Shown: piece after piece, positions 17,980 through 27,178 of the stretch
How positions within the stretch are numbered: position 1 is the stretch's first letter
How the letters are laid out: the number at the start of each line of letters is the position of its first letter
From: Verrucomicrobiaceae bacterium
Lineage (GTDB): Bacteria > Verrucomicrobiota > Verrucomicrobiia > Verrucomicrobiales > Verrucomicrobiaceae
NCBI GenBank assembly: GCA_016795485.1
Contig: JAEUHM010000047.1
Location: forward strand, 1 to 42,637
Direction of reading: 5' to 3'
Length of the DNA stretch: 42,637 nt
Notes under the pieces: generated by a model
The model's input: the letters and a program-made list of their open reading frames with translations, nothing else
Database searches by the model: none
What the model was told of the DNA's origin: nothing
Translations under genes and position numbers: made by a program

Positions 17980-18660
17980 TCACGTCGTGATCATCGGACC
18001 AGGCATGAGGCGATGGTAATGCAGGTTCACTCTGCTGAGAAACCATTGCCAGGTTCTGCCAGGGCGACCATTGTCGAGAAGGAAGTGAGGACAGTTCTTG
18101 TTAGGCGGTCGATACCCGGCACGTGGCCAGTGATAATGAGGAACAACCCGACTAAGCGGTATGCGGTGGATGTACATCAAGTATGCAGCCAATTTTGCTG
18201 TTCGTTCGATGGTGTAGGCTCGGTTATTCCCACGGTGCTCACACATTTCGATCCCGATGCTATTGTGATTGCCCGGGCCGTCCATATCTGCATGGCGCCC
18301 TTCCTGGCGAGTTGGCAGATGCTGGATGGAAAGATTGTCCTGAACGGTGAAATGCCAACTAGCAGACAACGCGCCACGCTTCAGAGCTAACGCATGATCA
18401 AATGCGTCCCCGGTTGGGTTCTGCGTGCTGTGAATGGTGATGTAAGATGGCGTCATTGGACGGTTCTTTCTTCTACCGCCGACTCCACGAGGCACGAGAT
18501 CAATCCGCATGCCAATCTCGCGATACAAGTTGTAGGGCGTGACCTTGTCGACCGTAGATGGTAGCTGATTCTGCCACTGGGACGAACCTGAACCGCAGGC
18601 GACCAAGAGGACGCAGCCCGCCATTTCCAGGATTCGGAGGACACGATTGAAGACGTTCAT
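17980..18660 (-). CDS. N-acetylmuramoyl-L-alanine amidase lipoprotein (Amidase_2/PGRP type)
   Basis: A 226-aa lipoprotein. The signal sequence ends in lipobox LVAC with Cys22. The domain from about 65 shows zinc-amidase motifs: YITIHST (H77), SASWHF (H103), GIEMCEH (E138), VVPHYHW (H175/H177) and NKNCPHF (C190). Zinc would be held by two His and the Cys, as in T7 lysozyme and PGRPs, rather than with the Asp of AmpD. It should cleave the MurNAc-L-Ala bond in the periplasm and act in wall recycling or remodelling. The gene converges with the DUF1501 gene (9 bp between stops) and lies downstream of the haem-alpha-toroid gene on the same strand, 48 bp away. Confidence 0.88.
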   Translation of the reverse strand: MNVFNRVLRILEMAGCVLLVACGSGSSQWQNQLPSTVDKVTPYNLYREIGMRIDLVPRGVGGRRKNRPMTPSYITIHSTQNPTGDAFDHALALKRGALSASWHFTVQDNLSIQHLPTRQEGRHADMDGPGNHNSIGIEMCEHRGNNRAYTIERTAKLAAYLMYIHRIPLSRVVPHYHWPRAGYRPPNKNCPHFLLDNGRPGRTWQWFLSRVNLHYHRLMPGPMITT

Positions 18661-18708
18661 CGCAGAATGTGCGACCTTTTGCTTAACATGTCCAAAATAA
18701 AATGCGGC

Positions 18709-19854
18709 TTACTCGCTTTCCAGTGAAGGAAGCTCACCGCAGGCCGCTAAGGCCTTCATCGCTTGGGCCGTGGCAATGTAGGTGATGTAATGGTAGTTAC
18801 CGCGATAGAGCGAGTGCATCCACCAGCGACCACTTTGCCGCAGTTCAGCCTTGAGCCATTGAATGCCTTTCTGAACACGTGCATCACCGGTAGGAATACC
18901 GGACTGGCGCATCAACACGATGGCAAGTGCGGTCATATACGCGTCGCTTTCTGGTTTTTGAGCGTCTGGAAGGCCTGCAATGAGATTGAGAACCGTTTCA
19001 CTCATCTTGAAGTGCCAATCATTGACCGAGGACATGTCACGGATTGACCAGCCGCCGTCAGCGTGCTGTTTGGAGGACAAAAGAGCGAGTGAAGAAGCTC
19101 GTTCTGTCTCAGACACGAGCTCGGGCATGTAAGCAGCGAGTTGGAGCTTCAGGACGCGATCAAAGTCGTTCTTGGGGACCGCACTCTTGAGCCAAGTTTT
19201 AAGTTTTTCGACACGTTGCTTCAAATCAGGATCCGTCAGAGTTGCTAACCACTGCGGAGCAGCAGTGACGGCACGCGCTGCTTGCAGACTCAGCTCAAAG
19301 TCGGTGGTGATGTGCGGAATCTCTACCTCTCCGTAGCTTACAAAGCTTCCGTTGGGCGACTGCCGTAGCATCATGTCTGCAAGTGACTTTGTGGTCTCCT
19401 CCGAAAGCTTCCCGGTGACGTGCTTGTCCCATTCCGCCAAGCCCATGGACCTCCAGATGGCGGTCCAGGAGCCAGGAACATAACGAAGACCGTCCTTTTC
19501 CGTCTCAGCAGCGCCAGGCTTCTCAGGTATCCCCTCCAGGAAGTCGGCTCTTACCTCCGCGTTAGGCTCTCCAAGCCACTTTGACAAAGCGGGGCGCTCG
19601 CTCATGTAAGGGCCAGTCGTGTGGCAGTTGATGCAACTTTTCTCGCGCACCCAAGCAACCGCTCCGTCATTTAGGTATCGGGAAATGCTCTGAATGCTTT
19701 CCTTGTCGATCGCCTTTGCTTTGGGCTCATCCGCTGAAGGAATCGTGACCTGAATCCCCTCACTTTCATACTGATACTTCGGCTTTGGCTTTGGGTCAGC
19801 GGCTGATAATGCCAAGGCGACTGAAAAAGCAAAGATGGTGGCATTGGGCTTCAT
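18709..19854 (-). CDS. Secreted alpha-toroid protein with N-terminal c-type haem motif
   Basis: A 381-aa exported protein beginning MKPNATIFAFSVALALSAAD. The signal peptide is followed by a Lys/Pro-rich linker and a single haem-attachment motif CINCH (74-78) in EKSCINCHTTGPYMSERPALS. The remaining 300 residues are helical repeats of the squalene-cyclase/prenyltransferase type: KSLADMMLRQSPNGSF, LSLQAARAVTAAPQWL, SSLALLSSKQHADGGWS and GIQWLKAELRQSGRWW. No DxDD motif is seen, so cyclase activity is unlikely. It resembles the protein at 8374-9507 in fold type but adds the haem. The ATG at 19854 is chosen for the signal peptide; upstream extension has no such feature. Function is unknown; a periplasmic electron-carrier or ligand-binding role is possible. 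Confidence 0.8.
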   Translation of the reverse strand: MKPNATIFAFSVALALSAADPKPKPKYQYESEGIQVTIPSADEPKAKAIDKESIQSISRYLNDGAVAWVREKSCINCHTTGPYMSERPALSKWLGEPNAEVRADFLEGIPEKPGAAETEKDGLRYVPGSWTAIWRSMGLAEWDKHVTGKLSEETTKSLADMMLRQSPNGSFVSYGEVEIPHITTDFELSLQAARAVTAAPQWLATLTDPDLKQRVEKLKTWLKSAVPKNDFDRVLKLQLAAYMPELVSETERASSLALLSSKQHADGGWSIRDMSSVNDWHFKMSETVLNLIAGLPDAQKPESDAYMTALAIVLMRQSGIPTGDARVQKGIQWLKAELRQSGRWWMHSLYRGNYHYITYIATAQAMKALAACGELPSLESE

Positions 19855-19904
19855 GGCCACACTTACGATACGAGGCTGGTCGATCCTACACGTTCTCTTC
19901 GAGA

Positions 19905-20702
19905 TCAGACGGCGATCGGTGCCTTGATGGCAGGCCACGGGTCGTAGTTCTCCAACGTGAAGTCGTCGAACTGAAAATCATCAAGGGCCTTTACCGCTGG
20001 GTTGATTTTCATCGTGGGAAGTGGCCTTGGCTCTCTCGTTAGCTGGAGCTTTGCCTGCTCCAAGTGATTGTCGTAGAGATGGAGATCACCAAACGTGTGA
20101 ACAAACTCGCCCGCTTTGAGGCCAGTGACCTGAGCCACCATCATCGTGAGCAAGGCATAGCTCGCGATGTTGAAGGGAACTCCAAGAAACAAGTCCGCAC
20201 TTCTTTGATACAGTTGGCAGCTCAATTTATCTTCAGCGACAAAAAACTGGAACAGGCAGTGACAGGGAGGCAATGCCATGTCGTCGATGCGGGCTACATT
20301 CCAAGCGCTGACGATGTGCCTGCGGCTGTAGGGATTCGTTTGGATGTTGCTGACGACTTGAGCGATCTGGTCGATGGGACTTGCGTCCTCAGTTCCTCTC
20401 CATGAGCGCCACTGAGCACCATAAACGGGTCCAAGATTACCTTCTGGGTCTGCCCATTCATCCCAAATCGTGACTTTGTTCTCCTGAAGGTAACGGACGT
20501 TCGTGTCGCCTTTGATAAACCATAGCAACTCATGAATGATGGAGCGGAGATGGCACTTTTTGGTCGTCACCAAAGGAAATCCAGAACTCAGATCATAACG
20601 CGATTGCTCTCCAAATACGGACCAAGCTCCGGTGCCAGTGCGATCACGGCGAAAGCTCCCAGTCTCGAGAACTTTGCGCAAAAGCCGATGGTACTCGTGC
20701 AT
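19905..20702 (-). CDS. thyA: Thymidylate synthase ThyA
   Basis: A 265-aa enzyme, matching E. coli length (264), that methylates dUMP to dTMP using methylene-tetrahydrofolate in the cytoplasm. The active-site motif [12 protein letters not shown] places the catalytic cysteine at C147. Other landmarks are RDRTGTG near 20, [15 protein letters not shown] (43-56), the substrate-binding [18 protein letters not shown], and [15 protein letters not shown]. It lies 17 bp downstream of the RNase E/G gene and is probably the last gene of the mre transcript. This is an odd partner, since thyA often pairs with folA. The downstream 50 bp show no clear terminator. Confidence 0.98.
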   Translation of the reverse strand: MHEYHRLLRKVLETGSFRRDRTGTGAWSVFGEQSRYDLSSGFPLVTTKKCHLRSIIHELLWFIKGDTNVRYLQENKVTIWDEWADPEGNLGPVYGAQWRSWRGTEDASPIDQIAQVVSNIQTNPYSRRHIVSAWNVARIDDMALPPCHCLFQFFVAEDKLSCQLYQRSADLFLGVPFNIASYALLTMMVAQVTGLKAGEFVHTFGDLHLYDNHLEQAKLQLTREPRPLPTMKINPAVKALDDFQFDDFTLENYDPWPAIKAPIAV

Positions 20703-20719
20703 AGATGTCGACCTACAGA

Positions 20720-22306
20720 CTAGATCTTGATCTCCTCGCCGTTGGGATTCGCTACCACAAACTGCTCACGTCGATAGCTCGCATCTGTCCTGAAGGTGAG
20801 ACGAGCTTCAAAGCGACGTTCGAGATCAACAAGCAAGTTTCCATCTTCACTACGGAGGCGCTGCATCACATCTGGGTGGACTATCACCATCAGACTCTTG
20901 TGATCAGGACGCCCGCGCTGAAGAATGGAAGTGAGGCGCCGCTGAATCTCAACGCTCATGGTGAGTGGCGTTTTAACCTGGCCGTGACCATTACACTGAG
21001 GGCATGGCTCAAAGAGAGCTGTGTTGAGGCTATCATTGAGGCGCTGGCGAGTCATCTCCATGAGGCCAAACTGACTTATGGGAAGCACTTGGGTTTTGGC
21101 TTTGTCACGTTTGACGTGATCCTGCATGGTTTTGTAAACCGCCTGCTGATCCCGGCGGCCCTTCATGTCGATAAAATCAACAACGATCAAGCCACCCATG
21201 TTTCGGAGACGGAGTTGGCGCGCTACTTCCGCAGCGGCTTCCAGGTTGGTTTCCAAGATGAGCTTATCGACATCTTTCTGACCTTTGTTGCGGCCGGTAT
21301 TAACGTCGATGGCCACAAGTGCTTCGGTTTGATCAATCACGATGTAGCCACCGCACGGCAGCCAGACTTGACGATAGAAGGCATTGTCGATCTGAGTCTG
21401 AATCAAGTAAGCATCAAAAATCGAGCCCGGGCCATTGAACAACGTGATGCGGCGTTGAGCACGCTTAGAAATGGCGGAAGCCATTTTCTGCATGCGTTCG
21501 ACCGTCTCTTTGTTGTCACAGGCAACTTCATCCACTTCATCCGTCAGGAAATCACGGACGGTACGCTCGATCACGTCCGGCTCCTGGAAGCAACAGACTG
21601 GCGCTTTCTGGTGATCGCGCACTTCCACAATCTCCTTCCATTGCTCAAGCAGGATGCTGAGGTCACGAATCAGATGGCGAGCACGCTTCCCAATGGCTTC
21701 AGTGCGCATGATCACACCCATGCCGTCTGGGAGATCAAGATTCTCGAGTATGGTGCGCAAACGGGCGCGCTCCTTGGGATCGTCCACTTTCCGCGAGATA
21801 CCGCATTGGTCATTGAGTGGCATTAGGACTAGTAAGCGACCAGCCAAGGAAATGTTAGTGGTCACCCGCGGGCCTTTGTTGCCAATAGGCCCCTTGGTTA
21901 CCTGCACCATGATCTCTGATCCCACGGGATACAGCGTTGGGATGTCCTTAGCCTCAATCTTCTTCTTTTTGCTGCCTCCTTTGGAGCGCTTCACCTCATC
22001 AAAGCCAGAGTCGATAGCTGCGGGGATGGCGTCCCAGAAGTGCAGGAATGCATTCTTCTCGAAGCCAATGTCGACAAACATCGCCTTGAGACCCTGCTCG
22101 ATGTTTTTAATGCGGCCTTTGTAAACACTACCGATGAGCGTCTGCTGGCCTACTCTCTCAATGGAGTACTCTTCAAGGCGTCCGTTGTCCAACAGAGCTA
22201 CTCGGTTCTCGAGAGCTTCACAGTTGATGACGATTCTTGTGCCAGCTTTGATATCCTTCTTGCCGGTGAGAAACTCTTTTAATCGCTTAACAAAACTAAG
22301 TGCCAT
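20720..22306 (-). CDS. rng: Ribonuclease E/G family protein
   Basis: A 528-aa single-strand-specific endoribonuclease of the RNase G size class. The S1 RNA-binding domain lies around 48-150 ([24 protein letters not shown]), with a lysine-rich insertion ([13 protein letters not shown], about 106-118) not typical of E. coli RNase G. The catalytic metal-binding aspartates are D334 (VAIDVNTG) and D377 ([10 protein letters not shown]), with the same spacing as in E. coli RNase E. The zinc-link CPQC (435-438) follows; the long C-terminal scaffold of RNase E is absent. It should process rRNA and degrade mRNA. E. coli rng also lies downstream of mreBCD, so the linkage looks conserved. It sits between mrdA (41 bp) and thyA (17 bp). 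Confidence 0.95.
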   Translation of the reverse strand: MALSFVKRLKEFLTGKKDIKAGTRIVINCEALENRVALLDNGRLEEYSIERVGQQTLIGSVYKGRIKNIEQGLKAMFVDIGFEKNAFLHFWDAIPAAIDSGFDEVKRSKGGSKKKKIEAKDIPTLYPVGSEIMVQVTKGPIGNKGPRVTTNISLAGRLLVLMPLNDQCGISRKVDDPKERARLRTILENLDLPDGMGVIMRTEAIGKRARHLIRDLSILLEQWKEIVEVRDHQKAPVCCFQEPDVIERTVRDFLTDEVDEVACDNKETVERMQKMASAISKRAQRRITLFNGPGSIFDAYLIQTQIDNAFYRQVWLPCGGYIVIDQTEALVAIDVNTGRNKGQKDVDKLILETNLEAAAEVARQLRLRNMGGLIVVDFIDMKGRRDQQAVYKTMQDHVKRDKAKTQVLPISQFGLMEMTRQRLNDSLNTALFEPCPQCNGHGQVKTPLTMSVEIQRRLTSILQRGRPDHKSLMVIVHPDVMQRLRSEDGNLLVDLERRFEARLTFRTDASYRREQFVVANPNGEEIKI

Positions 22307-22347
22307 GGGTTGGAAATGGGTGAGGGGAAAGGAAGGAAATGTGGTTA

Positions 22348-24585
22348 TCAGCGACTCCGGAACAGGCGCTGGAAGAAGCCAGGACGCTGTGGCGGAGGTG
22401 GAGGCGGGGCTTGTTCCACCGGACGCGCACGGGGCACGGCCCGGCTGGTGCCACCACGCCGCCGAATCATTGACTCGTCAACCTTGATTTGACGGTCCTC
22501 CGTCTGGACACTGTTCGCTCGTCCACCTGCGTTGCCCGTATCTGCCTCATCGCCACTGGCTACAAGGAGAGGCTTGTCATCTGGGAAGCTCACACGTTCG
22601 ACGAAGTTGAAGTGACCCTTAATCTCCTTGGCTGGAGCCACCGCTACGGAGTAGCCCTGCTCTAATGCCAGAGACTGCTCGATGACTCGCTTCACAACGG
22701 GTGCAGCACTCGAACCACCGCGATGCCCGCCCTGTACTAACGTACAAACGGCAAGTTTTGGGTTCTCGAAAGGTGCAAAGGAGATAAACCAAGTGTTGTT
22801 CTCCTGGATCGTGCGTTTTCCCACTTTGTAGAGCACGTCAGCTGTTCCGGTTTTCCCACCGATCTCGATGTTTTCAATGGCAGCACCTCGGGCCGTGCCA
22901 CCGTCACCTTGAACAACTTTCCACATCCCCTTCCGAACAAGTTCCATCTTCTCAGGAGTCACACCTGCTGCCGCAAGATCTCCGCTCAGCCTTGGTGGTG
23001 GCTCTTCCACCAGAAGATCACCCCTCATGACCCGCTTCAACAAATGAGGCACATAAGCACGTCCGCCATTGGCAACAATGGCCGTCACAGATGCCATCTG
23101 GAGGGGAGTGACAAGCACATAACCTTGGCCGATAGATGAGTTGGCCATCAGGCCCTGACTACGCCAGTTCTCTCCTGGATGGTTGAGTTGCATCCACGGC
23201 CTTGACGGGAGGTTCCCTGCGGATTCTTCGTCAAGCTCAATCCCGGTTTTGCGGCCAAGTCCCAGGATGTTGCCAACCTTTCCGTATGTTTCGATGCCAG
23301 TTGCGTTTCCGTAGTCGAAGAAGAAGCAGTTGCACGAGCGCATGATGCCATCGGTCAGGCTGAGGGTGCCGTGGGTTCCCATGCAAGCCATAGAGGTGCC
23401 ACCATAGGAGCGGCTCCCTGTGCAAGTGGCATGCATTCCTTGCTTGTTGGCGGCACACCCGGCGATGGAGATTGCAATCTTGTAAATGGACCCGGGCACG
23501 TACTTCCCAATGGCACGATTCATCATAGGATTGGCCTCGTTGTCACGAATAACGTTCCAATCCTCTGCATCAATCTGTGGCACAAACTTGTTAGGGTCAT
23601 AGTTTGGGATGGACGCCATGGCCAGAACCTCTCCTGTCGCAGGTTGAATGACTGCCACCGCCCCACGTCCAATGCCCGACTCCCGCAATGCCCGCTCAGC
23701 GATCATTTGGATCCGCGCATCGATGGTGAGGCAAACATCATTACCCTTCTTGGGCGGCACATATTCCTCTTCAATCTCGCCCACATACGCACCTTTTTCA
23801 TTTCGGAGCATCATGCGAACTCCAGGCACGCCACGCATATAAGAGTCGAGAGTCTTCTCCACTCCAGCCACACCAAAGTCATCTCCAACGAAATAGTCCC
23901 ACTTATCGCGCTCTTCCTTAGGCGTCAGCTGCTCGTCTGGCAACCTAACGTACCCGAGTATGTGGCAAGCAAAGGCCTCATAAAGGTATTGGCGCATCGG
24001 GCGGACCTCAGGGAACACTCCAGGCAATTGAAGATTGTTTTCCGCAAACCGGCTGAACTCTTCAAACGTCAGGTCGGTACGATACACCCACGGAACAGCT
24101 CCACCTGGATTTGTTCTGAAGTGAATCCTCAGCTTCTCCAGCTCCTTTTCATCATAGTCTGGGCGTGCCAACCCCATCTGCTTGAGCGGTTGGCTGACTA
24201 GTTCGTCAAAGATCGCTGCAATATCGATCTCGGACTTGTTTCGCAGGAAACCGCCGTCCTTTTCTTGATAAACATATTTGGGTAACTTGAAGTCTTTGCC
24301 TTGGCGTATGCGCTCAAGCCTGCGTTTCTCCTCAACCACATCGAAGAGATTCACGCGAACTTCGAATGATGGCTTGTTGGCTGCCAAGACGATGCCATTG
24401 CGATCCTTGATCTCACCGCGCACGCCTGGAACCCTTGCGCGAAGTTTTCGCTCGCCAGGTACGCGTTTGACGTATTCATCATGCTTCACGATCTGCAAGT
24501 AATGCAGACGCGCCACGAGGGAAACGAATCCAGTCAGAACAAGCAGACTGAACAAATAGAGACGGAACTTGTATTTAACGACCAT
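22348..24585 (-). CDS. mrdA: Penicillin-binding protein 2 (peptidoglycan transpeptidase)
   Basis: A 745-aa class B PBP anchored by one N-terminal helix (about 9-27). The pedestal/dimerisation region follows (VRGEIKDRNGIVLAAN at 55-70). The transpeptidase domain holds SIYK (S366 nucleophile), SCN (417-419) and GGKTGTAD (K578). It crosslinks peptidoglycan in the elongation complex with MreBCD and RodA. The C-terminal tail, after about 690, is a basic, proline-rich extension with a run of prolines and FFQRLFRSR, unlike the compact E. coli end. Its start overlaps the 3' end of mreD by 11 bp. The context, directly after mreD, supports PBP2 rather than FtsI. Confidence 0.95.
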   Translation of the reverse strand: MVVKYKFRLYLFSLLVLTGFVSLVARLHYLQIVKHDEYVKRVPGERKLRARVPGVRGEIKDRNGIVLAANKPSFEVRVNLFDVVEEKRRLERIRQGKDFKLPKYVYQEKDGGFLRNKSEIDIAAIFDELVSQPLKQMGLARPDYDEKELEKLRIHFRTNPGGAVPWVYRTDLTFEEFSRFAENNLQLPGVFPEVRPMRQYLYEAFACHILGYVRLPDEQLTPKEERDKWDYFVGDDFGVAGVEKTLDSYMRGVPGVRMMLRNEKGAYVGEIEEEYVPPKKGNDVCLTIDARIQMIAERALRESGIGRGAVAVIQPATGEVLAMASIPNYDPNKFVPQIDAEDWNVIRDNEANPMMNRAIGKYVPGSIYKIAISIAGCAANKQGMHATCTGSRSYGGTSMACMGTHGTLSLTDGIMRSCNCFFFDYGNATGIETYGKVGNILGLGRKTGIELDEESAGNLPSRPWMQLNHPGENWRSQGLMANSSIGQGYVLVTPLQMASVTAIVANGGRAYVPHLLKRVMRGDLLVEEPPPRLSGDLAAAGVTPEKMELVRKGMWKVVQGDGGTARGAAIENIEIGGKTGTADVLYKVGKRTIQENNTWFISFAPFENPKLAVCTLVQGGHRGGSSAAPVVKRVIEQSLALEQGYSVAVAPAKEIKGHFNFVERVSFPDDKPLLVASGDEADTGNAGGRANSVQTEDRQIKVDESMIRRRGGTSRAVPRARPVEQAPPPPPPQRPGFFQRLFRSR

Positions 24586-25204
24586 CGAACCGGCACCTCA
24601 GACCTTCGTATTTGATTTCGTAGTTCGTCAACCGCGCCAAGAGATGAAGAGACAAGAAGATCAGCGGCGCGAGAAGCATCGCCATCAACGTGGTCGTAAT
24701 CAGCTTTGAAAGCACAGGAAAGGGGAAGAAGAGTTCCCCGCGAAGAAAGGTAATGAGCAAATACTGGGCACTGAGCCAGAAAGCGGTGACGAGCCCCACC
24801 ATGAGCACAGGGAGCTCCCATCTTACTCGTCTAAACAGTGGCCTGATACCTTGCATGGCGAGCCCGATCACACCGAACATGATGATCGAAGAGCCAAAAC
24901 GCAAATCCATGCCACTGGACATTGCCTGATTGTATCCCGCAGCACTGGCTGCTCCGCCAAATCCGGCAAGTGCTTCTGCCATTTCATCAGTAACGTTGAT
25001 TTGCAGGTAACGTGCATCCCACAAAATGCCAGTCATGAAGGCCAGAATGAGCATGACTGGAAAAGGAACCGCAACGGATGCGCAGAAGAAAAATACTGGA
25101 GCGATGAACAAACGCGCATTCTGAGCGAGCGGAATCGCCGGAATAAACTCTTCAAGCGCGAACGCCAGGGCCATAAGCACGATGACGGTGAGGTTGAACA
25201 GCAT
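24575..25204 (-). CDS. mreD: Rod shape-determining protein MreD
   Basis: A 209-aa very hydrophobic protein with about five to six membrane helices, for example LFNLTVIVLMALAFALEEF, LFIAPVFFFCASVAV, IIMFGVIGLAMQGI, VLMVGLVTAFWLSAQYL and LMAMLLAPLIFLSLHLL. Identity rests on topology and on its position between mreC and mrdA; MreD sequences diverge quickly. Start ATG 25204 (MLFNLT) puts the first helix at the N terminus; a longer reading would overlap mreC. The 3' end overlaps the mrdA start by 11 bp, suggesting coupled translation. Confidence 0.9.
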   Translation of the reverse strand: MLFNLTVIVLMALAFALEEFIPAIPLAQNARLFIAPVFFFCASVAVPFPVMLILAFMTGILWDARYLQINVTDEMAEALAGFGGAASAAGYNQAMSSGMDLRFGSSIIMFGVIGLAMQGIRPLFRRVRWELPVLMVGLVTAFWLSAQYLLITFLRGELFFPFPVLSKLITTTLMAMLLAPLIFLSLHLLARLTNYEIKYEGLRCRFDGR

Positions 25205-25217
25205 AACCGGTTCAGTA

Positions 25218-26033
25218 TTAAGGGGTTTCAGCCTTTCGTTCCAACACGAAAACGTCCTCAATCAGCGAAAAATCCACCGCTGACTCTACGATCGCTTCCC
25301 CGGATATTTCGCCACGTTCAAATCGCTTCACTTTGCCCAACAACACGCCCGGCGGAAACACGCGTCCATCGCCCGTCGAGTAAACAGCGGCACCCACGTT
25401 GACAGGAGCGTTCTGGCTTAGAAAGCGCAACCGCAAGTCTGGACGCACGTCGATCCCTGCCCGCTCACCATTTAGAATGCCTTTCTCGTGGGTGCCCTCG
25501 ATACCGGCCGCCACTCTGCAAGTCTCGTCGGTGAGCAGCGTGACTTCTGACATCTGGGGGGCAACGCGGCTAATCTTGCCAACGAGCCCAACATCCGTTA
25601 CGACAGGAGCGTCTACGACCACACCGTCATTTGAACCTTTATCGATGATCATCGTGTTCCACCAAGTTGCAGATGAACGCTTCAACACCCGTGCCGCTAC
25701 GAGGTTCTTGAAGGGTGCATTCTGTTTATAGGCGACAAGCCGCCTCAAGCTGTTGTTCTCTTGAAGCAACTCATCATGGCGCTGAGAAGTGATGCGTAGT
25801 TTTTGGACCTCAAGCCGCAAGCGCTCGTTCTCGCGCATCAACTCGCGCGGATCAATTTTCGGTCCCATCACATCTTTTGTTGAAGACGTGATGGTGCTGC
25901 TTGCATGAATGAATGGCGAAAACAAGCCCATGACCTTTCCCTGGATGGCCCGAGTGACCTCAGTGTCCAGCAACAGCACTGCGGTTCCCCCGCCAAGGAA
26001 GATAAGGAGTGCGATGATGTTGAGAACTTTCAT
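25218..26033 (-). CDS. mreC: Rod shape-determining protein MreC
   Basis: A 271-aa bitopic protein. A single N-terminal helix (about 5-22, LNIIALLIFLGGGTAVLLL) is followed by a coiled coil (about 63-103, with RENERLRLEVQKLR and LLQENNSLRRLV). The periplasmic double beta-barrel domain comes last, with DKGSNDGVVVDAPVVT, GLVGKISRVAP and GDGRVFPPGVLLGKV. MreC links cytoplasmic MreB to the PBP2/RodA synthase. The 13 bp to mreD and common strand indicate co-transcription. The gap upstream to mreB is larger (116 bp). Confidence 0.95.
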   Translation of the reverse strand: MKVLNIIALLIFLGGGTAVLLLDTEVTRAIQGKVMGLFSPFIHASSTITSSTKDVMGPKIDPRELMRENERLRLEVQKLRITSQRHDELLQENNSLRRLVAYKQNAPFKNLVAARVLKRSSATWWNTMIIDKGSNDGVVVDAPVVTDVGLVGKISRVAPQMSEVTLLTDETCRVAAGIEGTHEKGILNGERAGIDVRPDLRLRFLSQNAPVNVGAAVYSTGDGRVFPPGVLLGKVKRFERGEISGEAIVESAVDFSLIEDVFVLERKAETP

Positions 26034-26149
26034 GGAACCTTCAGCAAGATCTGAAGAACGATGAGCAACAGTGATTCATTTTTCCGATCTCGTGGTTTTG
26101 TCCGCTTGCGATAAACTTGCGGAGTCATCGGAGACGTGAATCCGAGTTG
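26034..26149. other. mreB-mreC spacer
   Basis: This 116-bp gap is the only sizeable interruption within the mre cluster. It contains no open frame that looks coding and no clear stem-loop with a T-run. It could hold an internal promoter or an RNA-processing site that sets the MreB-to-MreC ratio, but nothing specific is visible. Confidence 0.25.
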
Positions 26150-27178
26150 CTACACATCAGTGGTGCCAACTTTCCGGAGAAACTCCAGCTCGCTGAGCAC
26201 GCGTCCGGTGCCTTCCGCCACTGCACTGAGCGGGTCTTCGGCCACGTGGACGGGTAGGGCAGTTTCTTCCTGGAGCAATTTGTCCAATCCACGAAGAAGG
26301 GCACCACCGCCGGCCAACATGATGCCGCGGTCTACCAAGTCCGCAGAAAGCTCAGGCGGACAACGCTCAAGAGTGGTCCTGACGGCATCAATGATGGTAT
26401 TGAGTGGCTCCAACATGGCCTCCCGGACTTCCTGGCTGGTGATCGTTATCGTTTTGGGTAGCCCCGCTACCATGTCGCGGCCTTTCACCTCCATCGTTGT
26501 CTCTTTCCCAAGTGGGAACGCGGACCCGATACGCAATTTGATCTCTTCTGCTGTGCGCTCGCCAATCATAAGGTTGTACGCGCGCTTCATGTAGTTGATG
26601 ATCGCCTCGTCCAGTTCATCACCAGCCACACGGACGCTCCGGGCGTAGACGATGCCACTGAGAGAAATAATGGCGACTTCAGTGGTCCCACCTCCGATAT
26701 CCACGATCATGTTGCCTGCTGCTTCTTGCACTGGCAAACCAACCCCGATCGCAGCAGCCATCGGCTCTTCCATGAGATGCACCTCACGGGCACCTGCCTG
26801 CTCTGCGGACTCCTTTACTGCGCGCTTCTCGACCTCGGTAATGCCTGACGGAACCGCAATCACAACCCTGGGCCGCACCATAGCGCGGCGGTTATGCACC
26901 TTCCGGATGAAGTGACGAAGCATGGCCTCGGTCACACGAAAGTCAGCAATCACACCGTCTTTGAGCGGGCGGATAGCTTTGATACCGCCGGGAGTGCGCC
27001 CCAGCATGCGCTTAGCATCATCCCCAACGGCTACCACGTCATTGGAGATTTCTTTGACGGCTACGACTGAGGGCTCACGGAGGACGATCCCGTGATCCTT
27101 AACGTAGACGAGGGTGTTGGCAGTACCGAGATCAATGCCGATGTCATTGGAGACAAAACCGAATAGGCGACCAAACAT
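26150..27178 (-). CDS. mreB: Rod shape-determining protein MreB (bacterial actin)
   Basis: A 342-aa actin-like ATPase of normal length. The phosphate-1 motif is [13 protein letters not shown] (14-26), phosphate-2 is [14 protein letters not shown], and the adenosine motif is [15 protein letters not shown]. The N terminus, [14 protein letters not shown], carries the amphipathic membrane-binding segment. MreB filaments guide lateral wall synthesis, so the cells are likely rod-shaped. It is the first gene of the minus-strand cluster mreB-mreC-mreD-mrdA-rng-thyA. The upstream leader on the minus strand is AT-rich. Confidence 0.98.
   Translation of the reverse strand: MFGRLFGFVSNDIGIDLGTANTLVYVKDHGIVLREPSVVAVKEISNDVVAVGDDAKRMLGRTPGGIKAIRPLKDGVIADFRVTEAMLRHFIRKVHNRRAMVRPRVVIAVPSGITEVEKRAVKESAEQAGAREVHLMEEPMAAAIGVGLPVQEAAGNMIVDIGGGTTEVAIISLSGIVYARSVRVAGDELDEAIINYMKRAYNLMIGERTAEEIKLRIGSAFPLGKETTMEVKGRDMVAGLPKTITITSQEVREAMLEPLNTIIDAVRTTLERCPPELSADLVDRGIMLAGGGALLRGLDKLLQEETALPVHVAEDPLSAVAEGTGRVLSELEFLRKVGTTDV

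Noticed and set aside
20705..21826. 373-aa plus-strand open frame opposite rng
   Set aside because: It lies entirely antisense to a well-supported RNase E/G gene with both catalytic motifs; its sequence has no recognisable domain and reflects the codon bias of the real gene.
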